Assembly (NCBI RefSeq): GCF_029227915.1
Contig: NC_079882.1
Coordinates: 21,645,001 to 21,709,000, forward strand
Length of the DNA stretch: 64,000 nt
Direction: 5' to 3'
Source of the DNA: Hydractinia symbiolongicarpus
Taxonomy: Eukaryota; Cnidaria; Hydrozoa; Anthoathecata; Hydractiniidae
Shown: piece by piece, positions 23,551-35,890 of the stretch
How positions within the stretch are numbered: the stretch's first letter is position 1
How the letters are laid out: each line of letters opens with the position of its first letter
Translations under genes and position numbers: made by a program
Notes under the pieces: generated by a model
What the model was told of the DNA's origin: nothing
Seen by the model: the letters and a program-made list of their open reading frames with translations, nothing else
Databases searched by the model: none

Positions 23551-26477
23551 GGAAGGGTGTAGCAATATCTAATCTATAGCTAGTAGTGCATAGCATCATA
23601 AATCACAACGATCCATAGGGTTTGCTTTAGTTAAACGAAAATAACGGTAAGTTGAGAAAAAATAAAGAAAAATTGATCTTACTAAATAATTTTTGGTTTT
23701 TTTAAAAAACAAAACACACCAGTGATGTATTGGTAGATTGCCAGTGCGGACTATATAACAACAAGATTGCTCAAAAAACTGAAACTAAATCCTGTAAGAA
23801 CTTGAAGAGTATTATATTAAGGCATCAATCTAGAAACCAATTTAATTGTTCAACGTAAAATAGAGAAAACGCGAGAAAATATTTTTACACCCATCACGAC
23901 AAATTTCACTTATCCGACATATTCTACATAAATATTGGTTCGTTATTGAAAACTATACAGTTTTTAATTCTATTTCCACAAAATATTTATACAAATAAAT
24001 CGTTGTTACCTTTATTTAAAATTCCACGTTTAACTACCTGTTTGGTATGTATTATCTTCTTCAAAATATAATTTACCGTTCCTAGAAATTTAAATGTTTA
24101 TTTAGCTATCACTTACGGAAAAGTCTAATTCTAACTGGGCACTAGGCCTGAACAAACTTTGCAAATGGCGTGTTGACACTCATGTTTTAAGTATTCTGTA
24201 ACCGCTTGAATTTGTCGAAAACAGTTTTCTACTTTGTGAAATTAATTTATTTTATCAAAAAATATGAATCAAAGTATTTGCTTAAAAACAAAATCCACGC
24301 AGCTACAGGAGAAATGCTCCAATTCCTCATCACACATACTAGTCGCAAACCAAACAGTTTGAACTGGATGCTAGCATTTACTAGATTAGGTTGGAAACAT
24401 CCTAAAAAAAGATGAGTCTGAAGGTTATTTACGAAATGACATGTTTAAATCAGCCTTGTACGGTAACTTGTCACTTTTTCCTTATAATTTATTGATTACT
24501 TAAGTCTATACATAGTCTGTACACTTACTCAATGCTAAAATGACTTTATTGAGGATCGATTAAGTTATTAAGGATCATACCTCTACCACCTAAAAATTGA
24601 GATATAACTGTATGTAAAAGCTTTTTGGCTTAAAAACCATAAAACTGGTTGGTTCTGATTTAAAGCCTAGAATTTATGTTGAATGGAATTTGATTAATGG
24701 ATATAAAATTATTTTTACATCGAGAAGGTCATAAATCTTTTCATTTTCAATACAAGTTAATACCAAATTTCAATACCAAATAAAAAACATTTATTGCTTC
24801 ATGATTCACTTCTCTTATTAACAACTCAAAAGTGTTGCAAGCTGTTGGATGAAACGATAAAAAATGGTTATTCTTTCTTTCACTCTATCTGAAATTCAAT
24901 GTTTTGGGCTGTTTTTTTAAATTTTACCTTAAGGTAAACTTTTTTCAATATCAAAATAAATTTAGGAATGATGAAATTCGAGGTAAATCTGTTGGACGAA
25001 AGAATGTCAAAACTTTAACCAATTTTAAAACTTCCTACACAGACTTCCAACACAATAACGATATGAATTACTAGTCTACATATAAAAAATATTATACAAA
25101 CAAGAAAATATTGTACAACCATGTCTTTTAACTTGTAGTAAAAAAATAACCCCTTCCGTCCAACAGAGTTTGAAATTTTGTTTACTAAACAACATAACCA
25201 ACCAATAGGATAGCCGGAAAGGATAAACATCATATTCTCAAGCTTTCTCACCACACTTCGATGTCTATCGCAGAACAGAGATCATAAGATGTGAAAAATT
25301 CCATCCAACGGAATGGAATGTTTATAATTTTTGTTAGGAGAAAGTTAAAAATTATCTCTTGGAATAGTCAGCAATGCATTGGTTTCTTTTTTGTGAAAAT
25401 GAAAAGTGTTAAATGCGTGAAAATAGGAAGTTGTTTCTTTTTCACAATCTTTGAAAATAACAGATCAGCTAAATAGAATTCTGTTGAACAGAAGTAAATA
25501 TTTAAGAAAACATGAAAGTAAAGACTTTTATTAATGTGATATAAAAACAGTGAAAAGAAACTGTATGTTTTCTCTGTTTGGTGCATTTAGAAAACTGCTT
25601 TACAAATTTTATAAAAACTGTTGGATGAAGCTATAATATCGTAGTTGGATTGCTTTTTTTAAATATTTAATAAGGTACTTGGATTTTTACCAAGTTTAGT
25701 TGAACTTAGATATATATTATTAATGTTATAAAAATAAATATATTCAAAAATCTTATGGACGGAAAATATTTTTTTTTAAGTTCTAATACTTAATCATGTA
25801 CCTACTTAGCTGAAAGAAAGGACTTGCTCTTTTTTTCTCAACACATAATAACTATATAGTAACTAAAAACAACAAAAATATTAACATAGATTGTTTAAAA
25901 TATGTATTTTCAATCCAACACACCCAGATTTAAACTTGATCAAATGTTTTTGGACCAAACCGTCCTTTACTTTATGTTTATAAAGAATAACTGCTTTTTC
26001 ATAACCTTATGACATTTCTGTTGTTTATATCCTGAAATCTCAGAATTTTCATATATCGATAAACGCTAATAGGTTTTAGAACTGCGCCAGTAAGGTAGCA
26101 TACGCTTTTTTCTGATTGCAGTGGTAATAATAAGAGATTTTCTAGTTTCACTCATAATAATGATAAATTTAATTGTTGCATTTATTTTTGTTTTGCCTGA
26201 CGGTTTTCGATTGGTTTAAAAAGACATCACAGAACGTGATTGGTTTACATTAAATTCATTGTTCCAAGCGACGTTCGAAACTCAACGACTACAACAACTT
26301 TTTATTAACAAAAAGCTTACCTATTCTGTGATATTATCAAAGTAGTTATTTACTTATTTATAAGCAATCGAGGATGAGGTAAAAATTTGAAAAAATTGGG
26401 AAAGGATAGAGCAGCTAAAGCACTAAAGAAAACGAAAGAATATGATCAGTAAATTTTTCAAAAACTTTAATTACACG
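23551..26477. other. No gene recognised
   Basis: AT-rich; several short open frames in both strands without domain signatures. Confidence 0.4.
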
Positions 26478-27895
26478 CACTCTATTCGGTAAACTCTATA
26501 TGACAGTTATCCCGCTCCGCTGCAAAACGGAAAACGATAAACGGCGCACTCCGTTGCTGCGCTGTTGCTCCAGCGATAGTGGAGAGTGATGCTTATCGAA
26601 GGTTTTGTTATTTGCCTATGGAATAAAAATTGCGGCGTCGTTGTGAGAAAAAGAATTCAACGTTGATATTTTTACTATTTTGAATCACCGAAATGAACAC
26701 GAAGGTAACAATAAAAAGGAAGATATGGATGCTGGAGTCAATGCAAAAGAAATGTTCAAGCGCAAATTTGAAGGTCCTGGTCTACTACCGAGTGTAGATT
26801 GATGCCTTCTGTTTATATCCATTTAAAGTACTAACGCAATACCTTTGTGCGAAGAAATTGACTAAAAATAACTTTGCTTCACCTAGCGTCACCATCTTTT
26901 TCCTGCCACCCAGAGCATACTGCTGAAAATGTAAAAAATGGAATTCATCTAGCTACAGATATTTCATCAGTCAAGGGCTGGACTGCTCTGCATCAGCCAG
27001 AGGACATATCCCTAGCAGTACATTGATTTAGGGACCTTAAAAAATTTATCTTGGGCCCCATTAATGTAATTTTGTCCGTTAAGGTCTTAACCTCTTAGCA
27101 GTTCCTCAACCCAAAAAACTGAAATGACTAGCTGGTTTACGACAATATGCTCTTTCTACTAGCTCGCGATGTTGGGACTGCGCTGCCATCTGCCGTTTCT
27201 GAGAGTTGTGCGAACGATATGTGACCCTTTCCCTGTTACACTTTGCAAAAGGCATAATATCCTACTGCTATAAAAATTCAAGCAAAGCAATGACATGAGC
27301 TGATGAGCAAAACAGCTAGCTATGTTGACAAAATATCGAGACAAATCTCAAATTTAGCATAAAATTATAACATTAATTTAAAAGCATTACATACACTAGT
27401 CTAGCGGACAGCCTCCACCCTATATTAAAGTTGAGGAAGAAAATATCTGCTACACTTGCCTTCCACAACTGACTAAGCATTGAACACGGGAGGGGAGGCC
27501 TAGCTGATATATATTAATAAAACACACAGTACAGAGGTAGTTTAAAATTTGGCTGACAAGCATTCAACATAGCTACAACTGTAGTGCTGTTACAAGGAAA
27601 ACACTCTCAGAACTGCTAGAAAAGTGATTTGTCCCCACATACTTTGTCCAGGATTGTGTTCACATTGGTTTGGCCATAGTCATGTTTGGCGAACCAACGC
27701 AGCCAGCCAACAAAATAAATTCACCACTATTCACCACAAAAAATAATGCACCAACAACAAGCGTTCGATGTAAACGGTAAATATCACTCTCTGCTCTTGC
27801 TGGAGCAACAGCGCAGCAAAGGAACGGGAGGTTTATCGTTCTTCGTTTTACAGAGGAGCGGGATATCTATCATATATAGTGTGCCGAATAGGGTG
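26478..27895. mobile_element. 1.4-kb element with long (about 120 bp) terminal inverted repeats
   Basis: The left end starts CACTCTATTCGG and continues through ATCCCGCTCC, ACGATAAAC and GCTGCGCTGTTGCTCCAGC. The right end is the complement of a diverged version of the same blocks in the same order. No target duplication is evident. Inside, one plus-strand frame near 26680-26800 is open (NAKEMFKRKFEGPGL) and may be a captured exon; it is not recognised. Long TIRs with no transposase suit a foldback or Mutator-like non-autonomous element (inference). Confidence 0.65.
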
Positions 27896-30060
27896 AAATG
27901 AAACATCATGTTGCACTTTTTTCAGAAAAAAATTACTTTAGGCCGTCCTTTTTCTCGCTGACCACAAAAAGTTTGGGTCGGAGTTTTTCAATGTTCTTTT
28001 ATTTTCCAAGCGTTTCGCTGACTTCCGACCCAAAAACAGTTTAACTACTAACTCAAATTATTTTTCCATAAAGTATAAGTATAGTTAAATAAAAATATAG
28101 CAAACAAATTGCTACGAAAATAAATAATCAAAACAACAAAATACGCAACGATAGCGCACTTCAAGCGGCTACCATATTTGTTTATATGTATTAGTAAGGA
28201 TAACCAAATATATGAAACTCTAGCTTACCCGTCGCCCCAGTTTACTGCGATCTTGTTGGTCTATAAACACAATGGTCATTTTTTTTATGTACAAATCGTG
28301 CTGGATACACGGGGACTAAGAACGACAACAAACAGCAGTTCTGAAGTGTAGCGATTGTAGTGTGCATGTCCCAGATGTACAAAGAATAGAACCAGCGTAA
28401 TACAGTAAAGCGAGGTTCACGAGAAGAACAGAGTAGATAGTAAAATCATATTTTTTTTGTCTGACGATAAGGTAGAAAAAATAATCTGCCGCCCGACCGA
28501 CCCTGCAACAAAACTACGAGTTGGAAGATGGCAAATCAACAACTAATTAAGCACGTTCCTAATCAAAATGTTATTTCAAACATAAGAATTGCTTTTTATG
28601 TTTTCTACACATGTATCTTGATGAAAATTTGTATGCGAAAATTTGTATAGAAAAATTTTGAAACTCAAGAACTACTATAATAGTGAAACACTTTTTGACT
28701 TCATGTTATTAAACCGGTCTAAAAACATATCATACTAAGTTTCAGGTGGTTTTTTGAATTTTTACTGAAGCTATAGAATTTTTAATTTCAATGGCAGGCA
28801 TGTTATTTTTAAACTGCTGACACCAAAATAGCTGCAGGAACTATTCAGTTTGGAATTTTCGAAGATATACCATGGTGGAAAGCCGTTTTTTTTCTCCTAA
28901 TTGAACCTTAATTGGGTTTGACGACATATCCCGATTAGAATTTAAATATGGTTGATGGATAAATGTGCGACAGAAAGCATATTAATTAGTTAAAATTTGT
29001 TTTGACAGTAATTTGTCTCTTTAGAATCTTTCAAACCAAAAAATGTAGATCATTGGTCGTGTCAGGAGAATACTTTGGGCCGTTGGGGTTGGTTGGTTTG
29101 ATATTATGTGCCTCTGGGGGGTCGTTAAAGGTTGTTTGGGGTCGTTACAGGGTTTATTAAGAACCGTTTGTTCGCTCAAAAGTAAGTTATATTTAAATTC
29201 AGCATAACCTTCTGTATTAACAGGTAACTTTCTAAGGCAACTTAAAAAGTGCTGGCATGTGTAACTAACCGGTTAGCTAGCTCAAAAAACATAGCGATAG
29301 CGGTAAAAAGGCCCAAACACAGGCTGGTCACATGATCGCTTATAATTTAGGAAAATTATGCCCGGAAATAATTTATGCACGTTAATTGCCCTGAATGTTA
29401 TGGGGACAACCAAGTAATGAACGCAGTTAGTATAGCTAAAGAAACCATTGTAAATTGGGTTGAGTTTGAACGAAATACAAAACGTGACCAATAGATTTCT
29501 ATTTATCTTTTTAATATTAACCGTATTCTGTTTAAAAGGGTTGCGTGCAGCTGTATTTCAGAAAATACTCGCAGAGTCCGATTTCTACAGACTTTGTTTT
29601 GTTTCTCCCTCTGTTTATCTATCCTTCTAGATTTGCCTAGTATGTTTTACAGGTTTATTCTTTTCCTCCAAATATTTTCAGATTGGTGTAAGAAAGCAGG
29701 TATGCTAAAAAAGTTATTATTAAAATGCAAGATTTTTTATATAAAACTATAAGGCCTTACAGATAAACTTAAAACGAATGAAGTATTTTTTAAACATGAG
29801 AAGTATCACTAAAAGTCTTTTTAATTGTTATTGACATAATTTTACCCTGGATAAATATTAACAATCATTCTCCTTACGAATCACTGCAGATATGTTGCTT
29901 GAAGTATTCCATTATATTACTAAATTTTCAGTCTTAGCCTTGATGTGACATATTTTGTCTAATAAAAATTGGTTTACTTAAATTCGTGTGTTTTGTATAG
30001 CTAAGTGAATATTTATCATAACACATCCATATATCATTCTCAACAGAGTGTATTATCTTA
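27896..30060. other. No gene recognised; one interspersed repeat
   Basis: Contains a short foldback at about 27968-28040 (TTTGGGTCGGA mirrored by TCCGACCCAAA) and repeat family A at 28650-28860. No exon could be supported. Confidence 0.4.
28650..28860 (+). repeat. Interspersed repeat family A, copy 4
   Basis: Same block order and orientation as 13808-14030, including GGTCTAAAAACATATCATAC, TTTTTACTGAAG and GCTGACACCAAAATAGCTGC. Confidence 0.65.
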
Positions 30061-30064
30061 AAAA

Positions 30065-30235
30065 TACTTGGTAGCTCGTCGTAATGATTTTGTTACAACG
30101 ATGCAAATACTTTATTTCTACGGTATTGTAACGTTGTTTGAACGTCTTCTTCGCAACATTGTTACGATATTTTCCTTGCAACCTTTATGCAACGTTAGCG
30201 CAACGTAACAGGGGCGTTGTTACAACGTTGTTGTG
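30065..30235. repeat. Degenerate short repeats around AACGTTG/CAACGTT
   Basis: The interval is packed with variants of GTTACAACG, GTAACGTTGT, CAACATTGTTACG and GCAACGTTAGCGCAACG in both orientations. The pattern is a degenerate minisatellite or a cluster of a short palindromic motif. No gene is associated with it. Confidence 0.5.
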
Positions 30236-30431
30236 TTTAATGTGCTGTTCTCTGATTTCCTGGGGGTTTTTTTAATTTTTAATTGGCATTTTATTATTAA
30301 GACATATAGAAAGGCGGAATATAAATAACGTTTATTTTTTTCCAGAGAATTGCAACAAAACGTCAAAATCCATTCTAAAATAAAGTGAAAGGCAGGCATG
30401 GGTATTTTGGACAACTTTTAAGCTACCTTGG

Positions 30432-31040
30432 GAGTACTAATTTCGCGTTTTTTGACCATTTTCGCAAAATTAAATGCCCGCGAAATATTTCGGGATGTTA
30501 AATTAGCGAAAATTAATACCGCGAATTTCGTTTTCAATTGAAATTTGCAAAAGTTAATACCTGCGAGAAAAGCTAAATTTATCAGGTAGAGATGATAAAC
30601 AAAACAACCTTAAAAATAGCACGCATGTATTCACAAAACCTAATCGACTACAACTTTATCACATCGTTTCTTTTCAAACATGTCTCGAATGTCTCTTGAC
30701 CAAACTTCCGCCTTCTTTTTTGTGCTTAACGAAGCCACACATGGCGTACATTAGCTGATTCCCACGAAATCGTTCTCATAGATGACGGATAAGAACGTCC
30801 CCATTATCTCTTCATCTTTTGGTTCGAGATAGAGTTCCCCTAACAACTGTTCATACCGGGTAATCAATGAATGGTTTTGTTAATTAATGTTGTTAACCCA
30901 CGAAAATTCGAAATACGAACAATTCGTGAAAATGAATACTCGCGAAAAATCACAATTTCTTCGATTCGCGAAAATTAATACCCGCGAAGTACAACATTTT
31001 TTGACTCGCGAAAATAAATACCCGTGAAAATTAGTACTCA
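30432..31040. mobile_element. Non-autonomous element with CGCGAAAATTAATAC subterminal repeats
   Basis: The ends are inverted (GAGTACTAATTTCGCG at left; TTAGTACTC at the right end with CGTGAAAA inside it). Both flanks carry repeated variants of CGCGAAAATTAATACCCGCG in opposite orientation, as in many hAT-like MITEs. Related motifs recur at 60235-60360. No target duplication was found. Confidence 0.6.
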
Positions 31041-31848
31041 TAAGTGACGAACCACTAAAATGTGCTCACTTGTGTCTACCTGTTTGTTAATTTCATGCCA
31101 AACAATAAACATAACGATTTGTGTTAAGTACAACAAGCGGTGTATAGCATCAATTTTTTTCATTGCTCAACAAACACGTAAAGCGCGAAATGTGTCTGCA
31201 ATTGTAAAATTAAGGAAGATTACCTTTGTTGTTCGATAAGTACTTGTTTAAACATTTTACGAAAAGCAGACGTATTCATAGTTATATCGATCTTTGGGAC
31301 ACTATTTAAGATTTCCCCAGGTACATTAGCTCTTAGATATAAAACATGCGTTGTCTAAATGCATTTGGAAATTAACGAAGTATATGCTAAAGGTTTTATC
31401 GCAAAATACAGAATTGTTAAATGAAGATAATACAACTCTCTTGGCGACGAAAAGTTTTAAATTTTCACAAAGGCGTATTTTTCTATTAGTTTTTAAAAAC
31501 AGAAAATCTACGCACTTTAAGCTAAACAGTGAGTGTATCTAATAGCTCTTTAAAATCTGAAGATTCTTTGAAAGCACAGTTTAAGTTTCAAACCATGTCG
31601 TTTAGTAGTCTTCAAAACCTAGGCACTAAAAATTAATTTCTTATTAGTCATGATATTGTAAACCTGAGAAATTAAATGAGGAAGGCTATCAGTAATAAAT
31701 GCAGGTACGCAATAAACCAAGATTTAGCTGTTACTTTCACAGACGGATGGCTATTTCATAGTAAGATATTTACAATATAACCGAATAGGTATAAATGTGG
31801 AATTATATTTCTTTTTAAGAAAAACGATATAGCATTTAAAATCTTGAT

Positions 31849-31858
31849 TTTGTTTCAG
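31849..31858 (+). promoter_or_regulatory. 3' splice site just upstream of the ABC transporter ATG
   Basis: TTTGTTTCAG is a standard acceptor eight bases before the ATG at 31867. It implies an intron in the 5' UTR, so the first exon and promoter lie further upstream. Confidence 0.6.
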
Positions 31859-31866
31859 TGAGAACA

Positions 31867-34176
31867 ATGAATTCATTTGTGGGTGTAACAATAGTTTTAC
31901 TTGTGGCGTTGGGTGATTTACTTCTTTTCGCCTTGGTTTATTTATTACACCATCCAAACTCACAAACAACAAACAAGAGAATATCTTCATACACCTTTGG
32001 AACCTCACTGTTTGACTTGGTAATATTATCTTTGATCAGATTTTGTGTTTTGATTGGAGCATCAATAGGAGTAGTTTGGAATAATGCTATTGCAACGCAG
32101 AGAATTCAAAGATCATCCAAGCTTATGTTATATTTTGGCTGTAGCATAACAATCTATGGCATATTAAAAATATTGTATTGTACCAGCGATAACAAAGATA
32201 TGAGAGTCAAGGATTGGACCTTGCTAAGCGGTACTTTATCATCATGTCTCGAGATGTATTGCTGTTGGAAGCTGCTTTCTTGGTGCAAGTCAAATGGGTG
32301 TACCCTCCGAAAAAAGAATGAATATCTTTTTGAAGAATATGACATTGGTGAAAAAAATTGTGACGTTTTGAAAAAGGACCAAACAGACAATATTGGTGAA
32401 AAAGAAGTTAAAAAACTGACAACTGGAGAAACTGTCATCAAATTACTCAAATTGGCAAAAAATGACACTTGTTACATTGTGTTAGCACTGATATTTCTGG
32501 TTAGCTGTTCAGTTGGTCAGATACTGCTTCCATTTTACACTGGTGAAATAATAAATTACATTGTCGTTGAGAAATCCCTACAAAAATTTAAAATAGCTAT
32601 GCAATATACAGCGTTGATTACATTTTTTGTTGGGTTCGCTTCAGGAATGCGTGCTGGGTTATTTACTTTTTTGTCTGCCAGATACGTATTACGTTTACAG
32701 AATTTATTGTTTGCAAGTATAATGGCAATGGAAACAGGTTTTTTTGACATTCGTCAAACTGGGGAAATAACTTCTCGATTGACTTCAGATTGCACTAAGG
32801 TTGAAATTGGCGTCAAGTTAAATCTTAATGTGTTCTTAAGAAATGTTTTTAAAATTGCTGGCATTCTTTTCTTTATGATGAAGATATCATGGAAACTTAG
32901 TATTGTTACTTTCGTTATTATACCAATCACAGGTGCGATATCCAATGCCTATGGACAAAAGTACGGAAAATTGTCGGAAAATATACAAAACTCGGTAGCT
33001 CATGCAAACGAGAGTGCGGAAGAAGCTATATCATCTATAAGAACTGTAAAAACGTTTGCTGCTGAAAAAGATGAAATTGAGCGTTATATAACAAGATTGA
33101 ACGTAACTTACAACTTACGCCAAAAGGTGAGCATTTTAGTGTTCGGTTATCGTTGGTCAACTGAACTTGCAAATTTAGCAATGACGTTGCTCATACTTTA
33201 CTATGGTGGACATCTTGTGATTAAAAACGATTTAACAGGAGGGCATTTAGTTTCGTTTATTCTTTACAGCAGTGAACTTCGTGTTGCAGTTGAAGCAATT
33301 GGCAAGGTATATACCAGTTTAATGGAGACTGTTGGTGCCTCTAAAATGGCTATAGTTTACATTGAGAGGAAACCGATTGTTGAAAATAAGGGTAGGCTTG
33401 CTCCTCCATGTGGATTTGAAGGAGAAGTTCAATTTAAAAATGTAACATTTGCATACCCGTCAAGACGTCAGACTCCAGTGTTGACAAATTTAAATTTTAC
33501 TGCCAAGAAGGGCGAAGTTGTTGCATTAGTTGGGCCTAGTGGTGGTGGCAAAACCACAGTGGTAAATCTTTTGCAGCACTTTTATGAGCCTACACATGGA
33601 AACGTGATGATTGATGGAAGAAATGTTAAAGAGTACGATCATGCATTTATTCATAAGCACATGAGTTTAGTTCAACAAGAACCGGTTTTATTTGCTAGGA
33701 CCATCGCTGAAAACATTACATATGGCCTAAGCGTCCAACCCACTATGGAAACTGTGAAACATTATGCATCTCTAGCTAACGCACATACATTCATCGAAGA
33801 AATGTCTAACTCATACGATACTCAAACAGGAGAGAAGGGCATCCAGTTATCTGGTGGACAGAAGCAAAGAATCGCCATTGCAAGAGCTCTGATTAGAAAT
33901 CCTTCTATTTTAATTCTAGATGAAGCCACAAGTGCCCTGGATACTGAATCAGAATGTATTATACAACAAGCAATCAATAAGAATTTATCTGGAAAAACGA
34001 TTATTGTTATTGCTCATCGTTTAAGTACTGTTAAAAAAGCAGATAAGATTCTTGTTATGCACAATGGCCAAGTAGTTGAACAAGGAAAACACAATTGCTT
34101 GATCAAGAAAGGTGGCGTCTATGCAGGTTTACTGAGAACGCAATTTTCTTTGCATAAAAGAAAAAAAAGAAAATGA
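31867..34176 (+). CDS. ABCB9: ABCB9/TAPL-type ABC half-transporter
   Basis: An intact 769-residue ABC half-transporter. In vertebrates TAPL (ABCB9) is a homodimer that pumps peptides from cytosol into lysosomes; the related TAP1/TAP2 work in the ER. Residues 1 to about 125 form an extra N-terminal membrane region (DLLLFALVYLLHH, then RFCVLIGASIGVVWNNA), which resembles TAPL TMD0 more than TAP. The core membrane domain is about 180-490, with MAMETGFFDIRQTGEITSRL as coupling region. The nucleotide-binding domain starts near 515: Walker A GPSGGGKTT (556-564), Q-loop QQEP, signature LSGGQ (661-665), Walker B ILILDEATSALD (D685, E686), H-loop H717. All catalytic residues are present. The C-terminus ends in a basic KRKKRK tail. 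The frame extends three codons above this ATG, but those codons overlap a splice acceptor, so ATG 31867 is preferred. The coding region has no intron. Family confident, ABCB9 orthology likely. Confidence 0.9.
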   Translation: MNSFVGVTIVLLVALGDLLLFALVYLLHHPNSQTTNKRISSYTFGTSLFDLVILSLIRFCVLIGASIGVVWNNAIATQRIQRSSKLMLYFGCSITIYGILKILYCTSDNKDMRVKDWTLLSGTLSSCLEMYCCWKLLSWCKSNGCTLRKKNEYLFEEYDIGEKNCDVLKKDQTDNIGEKEVKKLTTGETVIKLLKLAKNDTCYIVLALIFLVSCSVGQILLPFYTGEIINYIVVEKSLQKFKIAMQYTALITFFVGFASGMRAGLFTFLSARYVLRLQNLLFASIMAMETGFFDIRQTGEITSRLTSDCTKVEIGVKLNLNVFLRNVFKIAGILFFMMKISWKLSIVTFVIIPITGAISNAYGQKYGKLSENIQNSVAHANESAEEAISSIRTVKTFAAEKDEIERYITRLNVTYNLRQKVSILVFGYRWSTELANLAMTLLILYYGGHLVIKNDLTGGHLVSFILYSSELRVAVEAIGKVYTSLMETVGASKMAIVYIERKPIVENKGRLAPPCGFEGEVQFKNVTFAYPSRRQTPVLTNLNFTAKKGEVVALVGPSGGGKTTVVNLLQHFYEPTHGNVMIDGRNVKEYDHAFIHKHMSLVQQEPVLFARTIAENITYGLSVQPTMETVKHYASLANAHTFIEEMSNSYDTQTGEKGIQLSGGQKQRIAIARALIRNPSILILDEATSALDTESECIIQQAINKNLSGKTIIVIAHRLSTVKKADKILVMHNGQVVEQGKHNCLIKKGGVYAGLLRTQFSLHKRKKRK

Positions 34177-34290
34177 ATATTTTGGCTTTGAAATATTATG
34201 CTTTAGATCACGTTGTGTTTGAAAGTTGCGTTGTTATTCACAGATAATTTGTAACCTAACAGCTTGTAAACAGTAATATGTTTTTCAGAA

Positions 34291-34296
34291 AATAAA
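34291..34296 (+). terminator. Candidate poly(A) signal of the ABC transporter
   Basis: AATAAA about 115 bases after the stop codon. Further AATAAA hexamers follow at about 34326 and 34473. Confidence 0.5.
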
Positions 34297-34499
34297 TCTT
34301 GACTTGAGTTTCATTTTTGTCAGTTCAATAAATCGGCAATAGTTCTTGGTTTTTGTATTCCTTGTATATAATATTCAGTTGACTTTTGTTGTATGATGTG
34401 TTGATGTTGTTGTGATGCTGGACATAGCACAATACTTTTATTCTGGTGTTTAAGACAGTTTTGAAGTTTAAGTTAATAAACACAACATGATAAAAATTA

Positions 34500-35140
34500 G
34501 CTCGAAAAAGAAACAGACTTCTGTAAACTTAGAAACCAGGAGATTCGAATAGGATGCCTGAAATATACGACTTGCAAAAATTTGATGCCCGACTATTCAC
34601 GATGATCTTACCCATATATTTATCCACGACATAAAATAAAGCACTTGAGGTACCATGACGTCTTCTTATGAAATTCTATTAGGCTGGGACATGCGTCCAT
34701 ATATACTGGCAACATTTCTAGAAAAGTAAACCAAGGACAGTTGCAACCTCACTTCCAGGACTCTTATCTCTTGTTGAATATCTGTTGCTGGGACGAAAAT
34801 TATGGGAATATGGGGAAAGGTGAATGCTAAAGAGTTCAAAATAGTTGCCGTTTATTTTATTCACACTGTTATGAATTTTTATCACTTTCAATTTTATGTT
34901 CTGTTGGGCCACAAGTTTGCGTTGACTTACTTGTTTTGACTGGCTAAATACGCGATATTGAAGATGAAATGTGAGGTAGCTTTTTATTTAGAGCGGATGT
35001 GAACACGAAGGTGCGGACAACCATGTTTGCATGGGGAAGGGAGCATTACTTTCTTGCTGAGAAGTAATTATTTATGATTGATTTCTTTTCAAATTGCAGG
35101 AAATGTAAACAGTATAGTTTTTATGACTAATATAAAGTTC
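34500..35140. other. No gene recognised
   Basis: AT-rich flank between the ABC transporter 3' end and the triplicated repeat; nothing supported. Confidence 0.4.
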
Positions 35141-35146
35141 ATCAAC

Positions 35147-35545
35147 TTACGCTGCGGGAAATTTTATGTTTTCTGCAAATCTGTGAAAAGACAACATGAA
35201 GTTTCTGACAGTAAGGAAAACATCAAACAACATGTTGCTATGTTTTCTGTTTTTTAATATGATGTTATTGAGTTTCCTGTATGAAACATCATGTTGCATG
35301 TTTTTGAAAAATCTATAACGGAAAAACATGAAGTTTCTGTAGTAAAGGAAAACTATATAAACTATAAATATCATATTTTTGCGTTTCTGTTTTCTGCTGT
35401 GACAATTACTGGTTTTCCGCATCAAATGTTGCATGTTTACAAAACATTTGTAAGTAGAAAACACGAAGTTTTGTATAGTACGAATAACTGTGAATATCAT
35501 GTTTGTGTGTTTCCCTTCCTCCTTACAATAAGAGTATTTCTTCAA
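35147..35545 (-). repeat. Three diverged tandem repeats of about 135 bp, open on the minus strand
   Basis: Three related units, each with a block like ATGTTGCATGTTT or ATGTTGCTATG next to AACATGAAGTTTCTG or a variant. A 132-codon minus-strand frame crosses all three; its translation repeats about every 45 residues (NMIFTVIRTIQNFVF, NMIFIVYIVFLYYRNFMFF, NMLFDVFLTVRNFML). The plus strand also has an 85-codon frame. No known domain. Since the unit length is near a multiple of three, the open frame may be a by-product of the repeat. Confidence 0.6.
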
Positions 35546-35890
35546 TGACCTCTAGTGCTTTCCTCGTGTATCGTAAATCCTGGAATATGCGACAACGAAT
35601 CTTGTCACCAACTCTGACCAATCAAGCCTGTTTTTTTTATTCGATTTTTGCTAATATTTCGTGAAGTAGGCTTCCTTAAGAAAATAATTAAGAATTAGGC
35701 AGTCTTTATTGAATCTTTATACAAGACATGCAGGTGACAAAAAAGATAATTTTCAAATCTTATGTTCGTCTATTTCGTCAGAAAAGTAATGACGGCTACA
35801 AAAAAGTATTAAAATTTACATCGTTTACACACGCATATATAGTTAAATAAAAGCGCCCTTTTAAGCTTTCTAATAAGGTGCGCCGGAATG

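Noticed and set aside
32154-32945. Minus-strand frames opposite the ABC transporter
   Set aside because: Shadows of the coding strand.
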